From Kryptolebias marmoratus (lineage: Eukaryota > Chordata > Actinopteri > Cyprinodontiformes > Rivulidae): 64,000 nucleotides of DNA. The notes beneath the pieces are model-generated. The model was not told where the DNA came from and searched no databases. It saw only the letters and a list, made by a program, of their open reading frames with translations. Positions 13,531 through 26,583 of this stretch are shown piece by piece. Where the stretch lies: positions 12,993,777 to 13,057,776 of the forward strand of contig NC_051438.1 of NCBI RefSeq assembly GCF_001649575.2. Reading direction: 5' to 3'. A program made the position numbers and the translations under genes. Positions within the stretch are counted from its first letter, which is position 1, and each line of letters begins with the position of its first letter.

Positions 13531-15394
13531 AGATTTAGAATAATGATTAGCGTTTTAGTCCCTGAAATGCTGCTTAGTAATGCTGCTGAATTTGAGCCCA
13601 AAGTTGGGCTTGAACGGCATATTGCTTTCAAAATGCGCAATCGAATAAGCTAAACAATCCCACTTTTTCCTCAGGGAATATTACAGAATAAGACTATGTA
13701 CAATGTGTCTGCTGTGAAGTCATGATGACAATTTGTAATTAGATTTACATCTTCCTGACTTTGCTTTCCCAGTTTATTACATAATTAGGTGTCTGTGTAC
13801 ACTTACAGTGAATTAAATTCTCATTTCAGGTTTTCCACCAGACTGGAGTTTCACATCTGTCCCAGCATAGTTGGTTTCATGTTGCTGATATTTGAGGTAT
13901 TGTGTGTTTTGAAAGTGTGTAGTCAAGTGGGCCAACTAGTTCAGTCTTTGTAAATATTAGACTTTTTTTAAGAACAGCACCGAACACATGGAAATTCCCA
14001 GTTTTTCTGATAATAAGTTTGATCACAAAGATTTGAACGTTTTTTTTTTTGTTCTCTCTCAGTAATGATGGGACACAGGCAGAAATGTCCCAAAGGGGTT
14101 ATAATAATGAAACCCTCACATTAAAACTCCAGGCTTTTCACTCTGACACACAGCCTGTTTGTTGCCCCTGGTGTATCCTATAATCCATGATGATGGTTAA
14201 AAGCACAGCGGGCCAGCAGACAAGTGTTAGCACCTGCTCCACTGCTGTGTAGTGCCTCACCTGGACAGCTAGCTACCAGGAGCCTTCACAGGTTTGTAGA
14301 CAAAGAGCGGCGCACACAAGGTGAACAGAAAGTCTTCTATTTGTTACCTGCTTTGCTCTCCGCAGTTTACCACCCACCACAGAAGGGCCTATTGTTCAAA
14401 CAGACTGAAAATTATAATCTCAAGTGGAACGTTACAGTTCAAATGTTGCTCATAATTAAATGAATGTCTGAATTTTAAATAAAAAACGACGACCTTGTTT
14501 TGATGTGAGGTATTTCAGTCTTTTTCAAATCACTATGAATATGCAGACACATTAAAGCAAATATACTTTATAAACAGGTTTTAAGCATTTAGATTACACT
14601 AACAAAATAAGGCGGAAAAACCACCCCTTGCATATGTTAGGGCTATAGATCATCACTAATTTCTGGGCTAAACGGAGATTTTTTTTTTCTTCCTTAAACG
14701 TGGTTTTGTGGACCTTCAAAGAGAAGAATTGCATTATGCCATTTTGCTTAATAATTTCCATTACCGTCAGAGGTAGCAGGAGGAAAAGGCCATGCTCCTG
14801 ATCCTCAAACGGATTGAAATATGCTGCTCATTCATTCAAGAAATTATGAATCAGTAAGACCGGTGACACATGGCTAACCTGTAAAAAGATCCTTTCTAGT
14901 GGGAGAAAACTGCCATGGCTTGTGATATACAGTACTTTAAATTATTTTCACCTTCATAAACAGCCAAATAAAATAAAAACACAAACATTACTGTGACATA
15001 AAGGAGAAAAGCAGCCAACAAATCGGTACAAAAACAAACGTGGACACATTTGTAAGTAGATTAAGCCATTTATCAAGTATTGATTATTCTCTTTTTAACA
15101 CAAAGTAAATAAAATTGGATGCAGTGATCAGCTATTTTGAGCAGATTTCTCGAAAGTATGATTTCAAAATACCTAAATAACTGAATTAGCCCTAAAGACA
15201 TAATACAATGCTTTTGAAACGGAAAACAATCAATTTGTTGTACAATGTAAGTGAAAATGAGTTTCAAGGTGGCTGCAGAAAAAAAGGAAGTCAGATTTAT
15301 GCTAAACGTGTGCTGAATGACAAAGCAACATCTTCTCAAGGCTCTGCTGGAGATCGGTCTAAATCCTGCTCATAAATTTTATATTAATGCCAGA
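13531..15394. other. Noncoding sequence, nothing recognised
   Basis: Only short tracts of T or A; the open frame at 14224-14463 has no recognisable features. Confidence 0.5.
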
Positions 15395-15790
15395 GGTAAC
15401 CAAGGTTGTTATTCCACAGTATTTCTCCTAGTCCATTAAACACATCTAATAAACCACAACAATCTCCCATTTCCCCATCTAAGTAGCTCAGATGAATTGC
15501 AAAACCTGTGCAAAAGGGGAATGTTTATTCCTGACAGAGCCTGTGGAGATTTCTGCGGCTGTGCTTCTCTGTTAAGGTTGGCTGGTTTAAAGATGAAATA
15601 ACTAACAGACTCACCTTCCTCTGCACCTGGAGGTACTGTAACCTTGTCATTTCGGGAGATAATAAGACGAGTTTTCTAAGTGTGGAGTAATCTCTCTCAG
15701 ATCTTGCTTAGCGCTCTGCCGTAGCACGTTCCTCGGGAATAAGAAGTTGACTTGATAACAAGTCACAAAATCTTTCATTCCCAGAAAATA
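15395..15790. promoter_or_regulatory. Candidate conserved noncoding block
   Basis: This unique sequence has mixed composition (GGGGAATGTTTATTCCTGAC, CATTTCGGGAGATAATAAGA, GCGCTCTGCCGTAGCACG) and no coding frame or repeat similarity. It is followed by a 24-A run at 15815-15838. Confidence 0.22.
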
Positions 15791-15814
15791 TATGAGCTGT
15801 CTACCAACACCTTT

Positions 15815-15838
15815 AAAAAAAAAAAAAAAAAAAAAAAA
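15815..15838. repeat. Poly-A run (24 bases)
   Basis: Homopolymer at the right edge of the candidate conserved block 15395-15790. Confidence 0.9.
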
Positions 15839-17134
15839 GAGTAAGAGGAAAGAAAAATCAATTTGTTAACTCTACTACTTTAAGACTGCGGCAGGTAATG
15901 CAAAGCTTTCGCACCTTTCCTGGTTGGCCTATTTTGGGATGTGGAGAGTCGTCTTCTCCTGGTTTTCTCTGCAACATACCAAGTCCCAATGCTACAGTCT
16001 GCTGACACTGTCATTAAATATGGTGGCAACCATGGAAACTACAGGGAAATTTAGCACCTTTGTACCTCTAAACCAAATATGTGCAGTAAAAATACTAACA
16101 CAGTCTATAACTCTGCCACAAAACTCATTAACCTAATGTGGCGAGTAAATAATAGGCCCACTACAGGTAATGAGTTCTCCTTACCTTAGTGAACAGATAA
16201 GCTGCTCTCTGCTGTTGTTCAATGACAAACTACATTAGGAGATCACTTCCTCACTGTACATTCACTGGATGCATTCTAATATTTTGTACTAACACAGAGA
16301 AACACCGGCTCAGAAGGGTAATTAACCAACTGTAAGAAAAAGTACAACGTATGTTTCTACTTTCAGTCTTCTCCATATAAACGAGTCTTACTTTTATTCA
16401 TGTTCATGAAAAAAAGCAGAAAGATCATTTTTTTTCAGTAAGACAGGAGCAACAATAATGGCTTGATCTCTGCTTGAGCTCCACTTTTCAGTCTCTAGTC
16501 GCAAAAATGTGAGAGCATATGTCTGACATTTAACAGCCATGAAAAAGTAGTAATGGAAAAACCTGGCTGGAGACACGGTGACTTTACTCCGCAGAGTCTG
16601 AGTCGTCAAAAAAAAACAAAAAAAAAGAAACTATGCTGACAGACAAAACATGCAAACAGGGACACACACAGACAATTAAAAAAACAAAAAAACAGAAACA
16701 GCTCTGGAGATGCCAGACCAATTGTTTATCTGCATTGTAGCAAAGAGAATTGAAATCAACAGCTGAGATAAGACATCAATCTTACTCAGTGGGCTGCGTA
16801 AATAAATCTGATTATGGACTGAATCATTTCCCTTTCAGAATTGTTTTATCTGCTCATTCCCCGCCTCAATACCAGATGACTCAAAGAGCTTCTCACAAGG
16901 TGACTGTTCTCATCCTGCTCAGCTCATATCGCTGTTACAGAGCTTTTCTTGGGAAAACCAAGTCATAGGTCACTTAAACTTCCCAAAAATTCCCTGTAAA
17001 AGCTTCTCTTTCCATCTTCATTACTACCATTATGAAACCAATTCATTGTTAAAAATCGAGACAATAAATAAACTAGCTAAATAAGTGTTTGGTGCTTTAA
17101 AACCTGCAAACTGTATATCATCGTTTATCCTTTC
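15839..17134. other. Noncoding sequence, nothing recognised
   Basis: Mostly AT-rich with A-runs near 16610-16690. Confidence 0.5.
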
Positions 17135-17405
17135 ATTTTCTACACCTGCTGAATCCTGTGCAGGGTCCCTTCTATGGGGGGGTGACAGGTCGTCAGTCCA
17201 TAACAGGGGCAAACGCCACAACTAAGGGCCAATTTAGAGCTTCCAATTAATCTACAAGGTTTGTTTTTGGAAAAGCAGAGTACCTGGAGAAAACCCGCAC
17301 GTGCACAAGGAAAGCATGAAAACTCCCAACAAAGTTATTAAATCCAGGACTTTTTTTTTTTTTTTGCTGCAAGGCAGCAGTGCTCACCTACTGCACCGTC
17401 ATCAT
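17135..17405 (-). repeat. Mermaid-like repeat, degraded copy
   Basis: On the minus strand it keeps the order of the copy at 1622-1985: the GAGAAAACCCGCACGTGCAC complement at 17288-17307, GACAGGTCGTCAGTCCAT near 17184, and a T-run near 17350. It is more diverged than the other two copies. Confidence 0.7.
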
Positions 17406-20400
17406 CCCCGGCTTCTGGAACTAAATTATCTTGTTCAATTAGATTAACACCATATAATAATGACACAGCAGTATAGATTAAACCACTATAATTTCAAAAG
17501 GAAATTTTCCATGTCAAGCACTAAAGTTTTATCTCAATATATTCATTTGTGGCAAATTGCAGGTCAGAATAAATCCCAAAAATGGCCAGTCCAATTGGGT
17601 TTTTGTATTTATGTTTGCTCTTAACCAAACCCAGGCCAGCCCTTTGGACAATCAGTGGTCACGTAATGGTTAACTAACCCGTGGACAACTTTGAGGACAG
17701 CAGTTGGCTAGAAGGAGCAATTTCTGGAGAAATGGCATGGCAATTAGTGAAGCCAGATACAGCTTGTATCCTTCGGTACCAACAACCCCTATGATCAGGG
17801 GACTCCTGAGCCATCGATGCTGTAAGACATTCACCGTGTTTCATGGAGCTGCAGAGAAGTTACCATCAATCAATCAAGGGCAGCCAAAGGTCACAAATAA
17901 CTACCAACTTGTTTTCTCTCTATCACATTTTTCTTGAATGAATATACGACTAGTTAAACTCGGAATAATTTGCTTTTATTAATAGATGGGTAGATTTAGT
18001 CACACCAAAGTCCACAGATGGGGAACTACATCCAACAGCTTATGGGACATGGATCATAGAGATAAAAAGAAAAACCACAGAGCATCTTGAGAAGTGGGAC
18101 AGGGACCTGTTGGTCCCTGTGGTTTTTGCTCTGCTGTTTCTGGATAATAACAATCTCAGTTTAATGTGTTATTTAATCATGAACACAGTCGTTTTAAATA
18201 TACACAATATTTTCCTTTAACATAGAAATACAGACTTTGCGATAACTGAACAGCCAATTATGCAAATGTTTCTACAGTTTTACAATTTGTAAATGCTCAG
18301 AAATAAACTGATGAGGGATCTTGTAACATGGAAAGCATCCTAATGATAATCCCTGGGAAACAAAGCAAAATTACCACATTAAACAAATATTTCTAGGTTT
18401 ACATAGAAAATTGCTCTATATATTTCAATCAATTGGCAGTTAATGTTTTTGAAGCACTATCCATTAAAGGACAGGAAGCTAATATTTTTATTACTGATTA
18501 ATGGCTGAGACATAAAATACAAAACAAAATGATATTGTTTTACTGTTATCACCTAATAGAAATCATTTTAACACAGAGGATTGCAGTGGAAAAGAACTGC
18601 CAGCCGGACAGCGATAACATGCAGAATGACGCAAGGAGAAAAAGACTAATGTTGGTTAAAAATTAAAAGCAGAAATTTGTTGACAGCAAAAAGACGCCAC
18701 GATATTCGCAGCTTCTTTAAGTACATAATTATGTTATCTGAATTATACTAATTACCACCATTAGATTAAAATATGGAACGTCAAAATATATTCTGATTAT
18801 GTGAATAATTGCTTTGAAACTTCCTTTTGTACGTCTAAAACAATTTAAACCCGCGCCTGTAGTCAGTCCTATTTAGCATCAACTTGTAATTTCAGCACAC
18901 TTTAGGTCTCTGAATATTTCATGCAGCAAAAAAAGACTTCTCTGATGTGGATAAATGAGATCATGTAATACTGAAGGCTACTAAGCTTTTACACAAATCC
19001 TACTGTTTGTTTTCACTGTCTAAATGTGTCGGAACCATTTTTTTTCCCCAACTAAAACAGATTACTTGGCAGGTCTCTGCCACATCTGATAAAGCATTAA
19101 AGGCGTTCACACTGAGGTCACTTCTCCTGGGCGACCTTAATAAGCACCGACTGCCACTAAAACGAATTTGGACAAATCAGACAAGCCAGCAGCTAAGCAC
19201 ATCCATGTTGCAAGTGCTCGCATTCAGCAGACAAGCAAAGCGACAAAGTATTCTCCTAAAACACACCAGATAAAAGACTAATTTGGTTCAATTTTGCCAA
19301 AGGGATCCTTATCTCAGAATTCAAATAAGGTCAAAAAGAAAACTGCCACAGTGGGTGATAAGATCATGGTGGAAAAGCAAAACAAACCCTGTAACCTCTC
19401 TGAAAACGAGTTACGCCTCGAATCCTTGCAGATCTCATTGCCGTTTACCTCCAGTGGGGATATGACTCACAGAAATAAATGTGAATAAATAAATGATGAA
19501 AAAGGAAATGCAGAAGTTAGGCTTATCAGAACAAAACAACAACCAAATTTGTACTCCACATCAACCATGATAAGAAAACCGGACCTCAATGGAAGCAATA
19601 AGCAGGACCTATAAATCATCCCAGATTAAATGTTAGCGTTTGATACTGTGGCGTAATCTCCTTTACAGCTTTCAGAATACATAATGCTTATAAAAAGTGT
19701 GCGGAAACCTACTTTGAATCACCTTCAGGTTGCATATCTAACACTATATCAGTTTAGAGTTAAGATACAGTACCCAAAACATTAATCCAAAAGTTTAGAA
19801 TAATTCAAACTATTTGATAAATGATGTCAAGAAAAGGACAAAAAGTGCAGGAGTGTTTAAACGGAAAGTCTCAGATCTTATAGATGCTTGGTTCGAGTCC
19901 CGGTATCAATGAGCCACAGCACAGAAACAGCAAAATGAGACAGTAATGAAAAAAAAGTGTTTCCATCAGCTTACTGCCTCACCTGTCTCCAGATGAAGAA
20001 AGAAATGAAGGATTGCTGTAACAGAACTGTCTATCACTTCGGAACCACAACCCATCAGAGCAGGATTCCACTCCGAAGACAAACGTGGATCACAACACTT
20101 TCTCGGCACAGTTCCTCATTTTAGATCAGTCTCTGGAGATGACAGCTGGCTGAGTTATTGACACAGGAAATATAAAGTGGAGAGGCCAGCTGAAGTTTAA
20201 CTGGCACATCAAACAATAAGACAAACTCACTTTTTTTTTAAGCATTCTCCTACTCTAACGGTCCATAACGTTTTCACATCAAAAAATACGACTCCGGTGA
20301 ATTGTTGTACTTGGTGTGAACAAAGAATAATTGGTTCACTTTGTCAAGTGTAAAAGACATTTAAACTCACAGCATTATTGTTTTTTCTTCGTCTAATTTG

Positions 20401-20734
20401 ACATTAAACAGCACACTTGTACAATTACGTTTTGGTTTGTAGATGTAACTCTGCACAACACACTGCTGTGAAACAGCTTCCCGTACTGCAGGGTAAACCT
20501 TCAGCTACGTACACAAAACAAGCTGAGGAGCTAAAGACCGGAGTTTGCCAATTTTCAGCTTCATCAGTTGTGGCCAGTGATGAAGCATCCAAATCCGGGT
20601 AACATGATTCTCCCAATGTTTGCATCCTGTGCTGGGCTGCATGTAAACAGTGAATCTATCACACTGCTGCAAACACACTGCCGATGTGCACGTTCATTGG
20701 TAAACAGACTGCATTTAGATAGAACTTTTCAAAG
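17406..20734. other. AT-rich noncoding sequence
   Basis: It contains the compound hairpin at 18069-18128 and a lone tRNA B-box-like GGTTCGAGTCC near 19890 (see rejected items). Nothing else recognised. Confidence 0.5.
18069..18128. repeat. Compound inverted repeat
   Basis: An inner hairpin CAGGGACC / GGTCCCTG (18100-18107, 18112-18119) has a 4-base loop. An overlapping outer pair is AAAAACCACAG (18070-18080) with CTGTGGTTTTT (18117-18127). The two foldings are mutually exclusive at CTG. Confidence 0.5.
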
Positions 20735-20890
20735 ACTGTGAAAGTCCAAATTCAGCCATTCACACACACACACACACACACACACAGGTCAGTAGATCGG
20801 GGGCAGTGTCTTGCCCGAGGATATTATATGTGGGGTGGAGAAGCCGGGCATCGAAACCTCAACCTTCAAGACAACTGTTCCTCCTCGTAA
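20735..20890 (+). repeat. SINE-like fragment with (CA)n
   Basis: A (CA)13 run at 20761-20786 is followed by GGCAGTGTCTTGCCCGAGGA, then GAAGCCGGGCATCGAAACCT and CAACCTTCAAGACAACTG. This matches the layout of a common teleost short repeat (…TCTTGCCCAAGGACAC…GGATCGAACC…). It is truncated. Confidence 0.5.
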
Positions 20891-22689
20891 GCCTCGTTCT
20901 TAAAAAGACACAAAGACTTCAGTTTGCCCTTCTGGTTATTTTGTGCATAATCTCTAAATGTATTTACAAACGACAGCACAGCAGAACATCCCTTACTTCC
21001 TCTGTATGTAGTGTAGTTACATTTGATTTCCAGTTTACTTATATTAGGATACACCCCTGACTCTGATCCAGTTTGGTGCTTTAACAAAATCCTGCAAACA
21101 TACTCAAAACCTCATCTGTGGTCTTGTCCTGCCTTGGCACAGTAACACACATGAATCAAGACACGGACATGAGAAAGATTAGAAGATTAAAGGCTTTCCT
21201 AAAAATATAGTCAGTATGTTTGTAATAAAAATGTACAACGTTTTGCTCATCTTGAAGTCTAGGAACAGATTAGGGCTGCACAATGTCTTAAAAATTTGTC
21301 ACAGCAACATCAATGTGTGCAATATCAATATGACAAAGGATTGCTTGGACTGCAATAAATCATAGGTTGTTATATTCCAAGGGCCCTGCATTGCCACCAT
21401 GCATGCCAATAATATATTTGGCCAATCTGATGAACTCTTACTGCCAGAGGTGCTTGCACGTGGTTTAGATGATAGTGACTGTGCTAATAAAGTACCCAGA
21501 AAGTGTTGGCGAATGGTGTTACAGAACAGGAAGAGAGGAAAATGTGAGTTTATCCTAATCAACATCACCGTCATGATAATCAGCAATAATCACATGTTCT
21601 CCAGTGATGCAGTTCTTGTACAAATCTCAATCTTTTTCCTCTGATTATTCACACCTCCATTTCCTGCCTCAAAAAAACAGCGACGATGTCTTTGCCGCAC
21701 CATTTCATAAACAACGGAAAAGCAAATACTGTCTTGCAATGACATCCCTTGAAGCAACAACACTAACAAGGCTTGTACATTTGAGCATCTGAACAAGTTC
21801 TTGCTTGTAGCAATAAATATATATGATTCAGACATGATTCAGATGGTTGGTAGGAAGAAAAGCCTACATCTGGGTATGCGTAATAAGGTAGTTGTCTATG
21901 GTTCCTTAAAAAAAACTGTTTAATTTAAACATTTTCATGAGAGCTTAACTCAACATGCAGCCATTAAAAGTCTCATTAAATATTTCAAATTATCCTCACA
22001 AATTGATCTCTTTACGTCAACGAAAAAAAGTATAGAATATAAAAAGTTTCTATTACCAAACCATGCCTCTTCTGCTTTTTTTCCTGAAATTGAGAGCATT
22101 TCAACACAATTATGGTTTCTAAAACACAATCTCTTTACATTATTGTTTATTTTAGTAAAGCAACATAGCGGATGAGTCATTAATTCCACTGTCTCAGGAA
22201 TAAAAAAAAAAAAAAAACTATTACATTCTACAAGCATTTCAGAAGTATATTATGTCTGCCTACATTGTTTGTTTTTTTTAAAAATACAACTAAATTAAGC
22301 CACTTCAGTTTTTATGCCAAGTCCCAATAAGTATAATTTCTAAAGCTTGATCGTTAATCATAGGGAAAACAGTAAAACACATGCAGCTGCAGATAGAAGA
22401 AAAAAAAAAACATTTAATAAAAACACAAGTAGTGCACAGATGTAAAGCACCACAGAGCTGGAAAAGTAAGAAGTAACACTGTATGCCAGACAGATCCTCC
22501 CAGCTGCTGCCTGCTCCCACTGACAGAAACACAGCCAGAACAGCCCTCTATACACTGAGGAGTGAGATCGAGTGTAATTTCCTCTTGTTTTGAGATGTGC
22601 ATACATTACACACAAAGCAAACACTAACCAATAAATTAGGCTGCCACTCCACGTTTGATGAATGATGATGATTGTATGCAAGAAAGTGA
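20891..22689. other. AT-rich noncoding sequence
   Basis: Overlapping short open frames on both strands without domains; no repeat family recognised. Confidence 0.5.
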
Positions 22690-23085
22690 CTCGGTCGCAC
22701 CTGTAGGCCTGTGGTCATTTGTTTTGTAATTACAAAGGGTATAATGTGATCGGAGCCCAGTGTGGGTGAGCCCGGTTCAGTTTGCCCTTTGTGCTGCTTT
22801 ATCTGCCTGACCTGCTACACATGTAGCACGGGGAGGCTTATTGGAGAGTCTGCTGTTGTGGTTTACACCAACACCTTTTCCTATAATGAGAGCTGATCAA
22901 CACGGTGTCATCTCCGCTGTTTTATTTAAACCCTTTCGGCAGTGGCAGCACGTGCTAATTGTGTGCAGATCAATGCCGACTAATATCAGCGGTTCTGTGC
23001 TTGAAAGTAAATCTGATATTAGCTGAACAATGTGGGATGAACGTGCGTTTTGTGACCACCAGGAGCCACAGAAGGAGGCAGCCAC
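22690..23085. promoter_or_regulatory. Candidate conserved noncoding block left of the foldback insertion
   Basis: It is unique and GC-balanced, with GTTTTGTAATTACAAAGGGT, GGCAGCACGTGCTAATTG (an E-box CACGTG beside TAATTG) and GACTAATATCAGCGGTTC. It runs to within 5 bases of the foldback element's direct repeat at 23089. Confidence 0.28.
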
Positions 23086-23104
23086 GATAATGTAGGTTAT
23101 ATTT

Positions 23105-23740
23105 GCTGGTGTAGATTCTCAGTCATCCAGGCCATGGTAAATTCAAAAAAAGTTAAAAAACAAAAACAACTGGACTTCTATTCTGTAGCTGAAGACGTTT
23201 CGCTTCTCATCCGAGGAGCTTTCTCAATTCAGAAATAGAGAGTGTGGAGTTGNNNNNNNNNNNNNNNNNNNNNNNNNNNNNNNNNNNNNNNNNNNNNNNN
23301 NNNNNNNNNNNNNNNNNNNNNNNNNNNNNNNNNNNNNNNNNNNNNNNNNNNNNNNNNNNNNNNNNNNNNNNNNNNNNNNNNNNNNNNNNNNNNNNNNNNN
23401 NNNNNNNNNNNNNNNNNNNNNNNNNNNNNNNNNNNNNNNNNNNNNNNNNNNNNNNNNNNNNNNNNNNNNNNNNNNNNNNNNNNNNNNNNNNNNNNNNNNN
23501 NNNNNNNNNNNNNNNNNNNNNNNNNNNNNNNNNNNNNNNNNNNNNNNNNNNNNNNNNNNNNNNNNNNNNNNNNNNNNNNNNNNNNNNNNGCAAGCAATCC
23601 AGCTTACATCACATCTCAGCTTTAAAAGCTCAACTCCACACTCTCTATTTCTGAATTGAGAAAGCTCCTCGGATGAGAAGCGAAACGTCTTCAGCTACAG
23701 AATAGAAGTCCAGTTGTTTTTGTTTTTTAACTTTTTTTTG
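23105..23740. mobile_element. Foldback insertion with about 112-bp near-perfect inverted arms around the assembly gap
   Basis: The left arm 23141-23252 and the right arm 23631-23743 are reverse complements over about 112 bases with one single-base length difference in an A/T run. Key landmarks are GAAGACGTTTCGCTTCTCAT (left) and its complement near 23680. The whole insertion is bounded by a 16-bp direct repeat AATGTAGGTTATATTT at 23089-23104 and 23741-23756, which looks like a target-site duplication. The left end also carries a unique segment (GATTCTCAGTCATCCAGGCC) not seen on the right. The arm sequence resembles a widespread teleost interspersed repeat, but I cannot name the family. Confidence 0.7.
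23253..23589. other. Assembly gap (337 N)
   Basis: This is a run of N between the two arms of the foldback element. The inverted arms explain why assembly failed here. The true loop length is unknown because the gap size may be an estimate. Confidence 0.99.
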
Positions 23741-23756
23741 AATGTAGGTTATATTT

Positions 23757-25361
23757 TAACAAGCTGACATATTTGATTGTTTTAAATCAAATATGACTGA
23801 CCTAATGTTTGTTTGTTACTGCAGCTACCACCACTTTTCATTTCCGAGGCAGCCATGTTGGATTTCAAGATCTGGTTGGTGAGCAATCTCTGATTTAATG
23901 AGTCAAAATTCTGACAATGAGGGAGCCTTCCGGTTGGATATTCCGACTTCAGAGTACAAGCGGAATACACCGTAAATTTGTGAAAAGCCGTACTGAAGAG
24001 AAAAAAAGTGTCGTTCTGTTTTTGGAGGGTTCGTCCACCCCACATGGGAATGTTTTTTATCTGTGAATATGCTAAAGTCTTTTATCATTTCAGCCTTGCA
24101 TCTACATGGAAATGACATTTTAGGAGATCCCAAATGGTATTTTTTTAAAACAAAATGACAACCGTGGAATGCCACCGTTGGTTTTTTTGAGTTTACGGCC
24201 AAAACACAACCTTTTCAAATCAACGAGGTTATAACCTCACCTTTAATCTAACCTATGACACAAGGGCGTGCAGCCTGTAGGCTTTATGTGCAATGCCCTA
24301 AGCCTTGTTTCCTGTTTTGGTGTATTTTCATGGCAGTGTTACAGCCCCACATACAGGCCTGACATGGTTGCTACAGCATTTTGGGTCATTTTCTGCGGAT
24401 GATTGCATTTATTGAAACAGTGCTGTGTTTATGAGAGTATTTTAGAAATGACAAAAATCTATTTAAAAAAATTGCCTTTAGTGTGGACAAGGACTGAGTC
24501 ACAGAGAGTGTAGCTATAGCAACATTTGTCATAGGATCTGTCTTTTTTTATTGCCAATAGCTTAAAATATTATTGACCACCTAATAAAGAATTCTTACCT
24601 TTATAAGTGTAGGTTTATAAGCAGCCAGTGAGCCTCACTAATCAAGTTGTTTTTTCTAGCTTACAGCTGACAGATGGACAAATGTATACACAATGTTTAT
24701 TTATTCCATGGCATTTCTCTGAGATTGTTAATTTTGAAATAAGACTAAAGAAGACTAAAAAAGGGTGCAGTATAATAAATGATTTACCCGCCAGCACCAT
24801 GCAGTTTTTAACCAGTTGTTTAAATTTCTCTTCTTTCTCAAAAATACAAAATAAGGGAAATATACACATTGTGTAATTCGCTTCCCCTATAATAACAAAA
24901 CTGTAAATTCACAAGTGAAACATAGGAATTCTTTTTTAAAAAAGGTTATTTCTTACTATTATTTCTCACTACTCAGACTCCACAGAAAATTCCCTTTACT
25001 TTCCTCCCATCCTTAAAAATTAATCCCTGCAGCTTCCAGCAGATCAGAGTCTGTCATCAGGGGATAGTGCAAGATCACTTCTGTATTTCAAACGATGAAG
25101 ACATGATATTGTACTCAAATTTGGGGAGTTTTATAGAACTTCATAATCATCATTAAGAAAAGCCGTCAACACTTCTAGCTACTCTTGACTCATCAGTCCC
25201 CTGACTATACTGGACTTAAGCTACCCAGCTGATGTGGTCCCCCCACATCTACTCTATGCTCACCTAGATGTGCTTTGAATTATCAGAACTAATCTCCATT
25301 GTCCTTTAAATGAAACAGAGTCTGAAGACAGTAACTACGGATAAACAGCAGTGAAATTAGA
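23757..25361. other. AT-rich noncoding sequence
   Basis: It contains a 14-bp perfect palindrome GAGGTTATAACCTC (24225-24238). The part at 23800-24070 may be a further unnamed repeat; I cannot confirm it. Confidence 0.45.
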
Positions 25362-25822
25362 GGCCTAGCACTCCTTGAAGAAATGCATATCGCCCGCCAT
25401 GTTTCATGCCAGAGTTTTAGACTAAGATCACCTTATGTTGAAGCCATTTTAGTCAAACCTTGAAAATAACATTGTGCGTAACTTCACCTGATGTTGCGAA
25501 ACGCCCAGAGTATGTGTCATTAGTGACTCAGATAAAACCAGATAAAGATTTTTGCTCAAGATCTGTAAAACTGATGGAGTTAGAGACATTTTTGTGTTGG
25601 CTAATGCTGATTAGAAGAAGTGGCCATCTTCAATTGGGTTGACTCCAAAAATTAATCAGTTGCGTTTAATCAGCTGCATCTCCTATGATTACTTCCTGCA
25701 AGTTTTATTAAAAATCGTCCAGTGGTTGATGAAATATTTTGGTAACAGACACACACACACACACAGGCAAAAACATTATCCTTCATATCACCCACCTTTG
25801 CCTTTCGGCAGCAGGCGATAAT
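25362..25822 (-). repeat. Family C repeat, longest copy (about 460 bp)
   Basis: The minus-strand order runs from CGCCTGCTGCCGAAAGGC, through an internal (CA)n at 25748-25766, CACTGGACGATTTT, CAACCCAATTGAAGATGG and TCTAAAACTCTGGCATGA, to AGGAGTGCTAGGCC. Both termini are shared with the copy at 26584, so this probably shows the full unit. No coding capacity or terminal repeat is evident; the family is unclassified here. Confidence 0.65.
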
Positions 25823-26583
25823 TAATCCAAACATATGTAGGTTTTCGTAAAAAATAGTACCTGCTTAGAAAGTAATGAACATAAATGCTCTAACTGTGGT
25901 AACCTGACTCCTTGCCGGACCTTGAGTTATATTTTCAGGATCACAAGTAAGCCTCTTAACTCGACCTCCCAAAGTGGATCTAGTCAGGGATAATTCAATA
26001 AAGTGCAGCTCTCAGAAAGATGGTGCTTTCTCGCCTTTCCCCACTGCAAGCCCAGGACACCGCCTGAAATCTGCAATGACAAAACAGACAGCTGTTGACT
26101 GAATGCCGCACTGAGGAGAATCAGGCCCCGGTGCGCAAACTCATCCCGACGCTCCCGCATCATCGCAGTGACAGGCCTCGCAAGCTGACGACTGAGAGGG
26201 AGGGAGAGAGGGAGCTCGAACGTTAATGTTTCATTCATCAGAGCTCCACGCCCGGCCCCTCCTGCAGTATGAAAACATAACTGTAATGAAAATCCTATCG
26301 ATCGCAGTCGCTTCCTTTCAGACAAATTGCACTGTTTTCTCAGCCTTTCAGTGTTGGGGAGGCGAATGTAAAGAGCAAAGATGAAAGCCCTCGGGACATC
26401 ATCGTCAACGCTCCACCATGACAGGTAGACCTCGGGTCAGTTTTAGCTACAGATAAAGTCCTCTGTAGCATAAAACAAGATGTTGGGAGGGGCGTTTAAA
26501 AATATGAGGGATTTGATTCAGTGAGTAAATTGGAAAAGCAAATTTACAGAGTGAATAACTGACTGAAATGTTTAATTTTTGCC
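25823..26583. other. Spacer between two oppositely oriented family C copies
   Basis: GC-richer at 26020-26280, with an open frame of 113 codons on the minus strand that lacks any recognisable domain. No exon claimed. Confidence 0.45.

Noticed and set aside
19850..19920. Possible tRNA or tRNA-derived SINE, from the B-box-like GGTTCGAGTCC
   Set aside because: The T-stem pairs only 4 of 5, no matching acceptor stem or A box could be placed, and there is no poly-A tail. A lone B-box match is weak.
23207..23654. Open frames spanning the gap
   Set aside because: They consist of N translated as X and contain no real coding information.
26020..26330. Possible GC-rich exon of 113 codons on the minus strand
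   Set aside because: No acceptor/donor pair or recognisable domain could be assigned, and it lies between two repeat copies.
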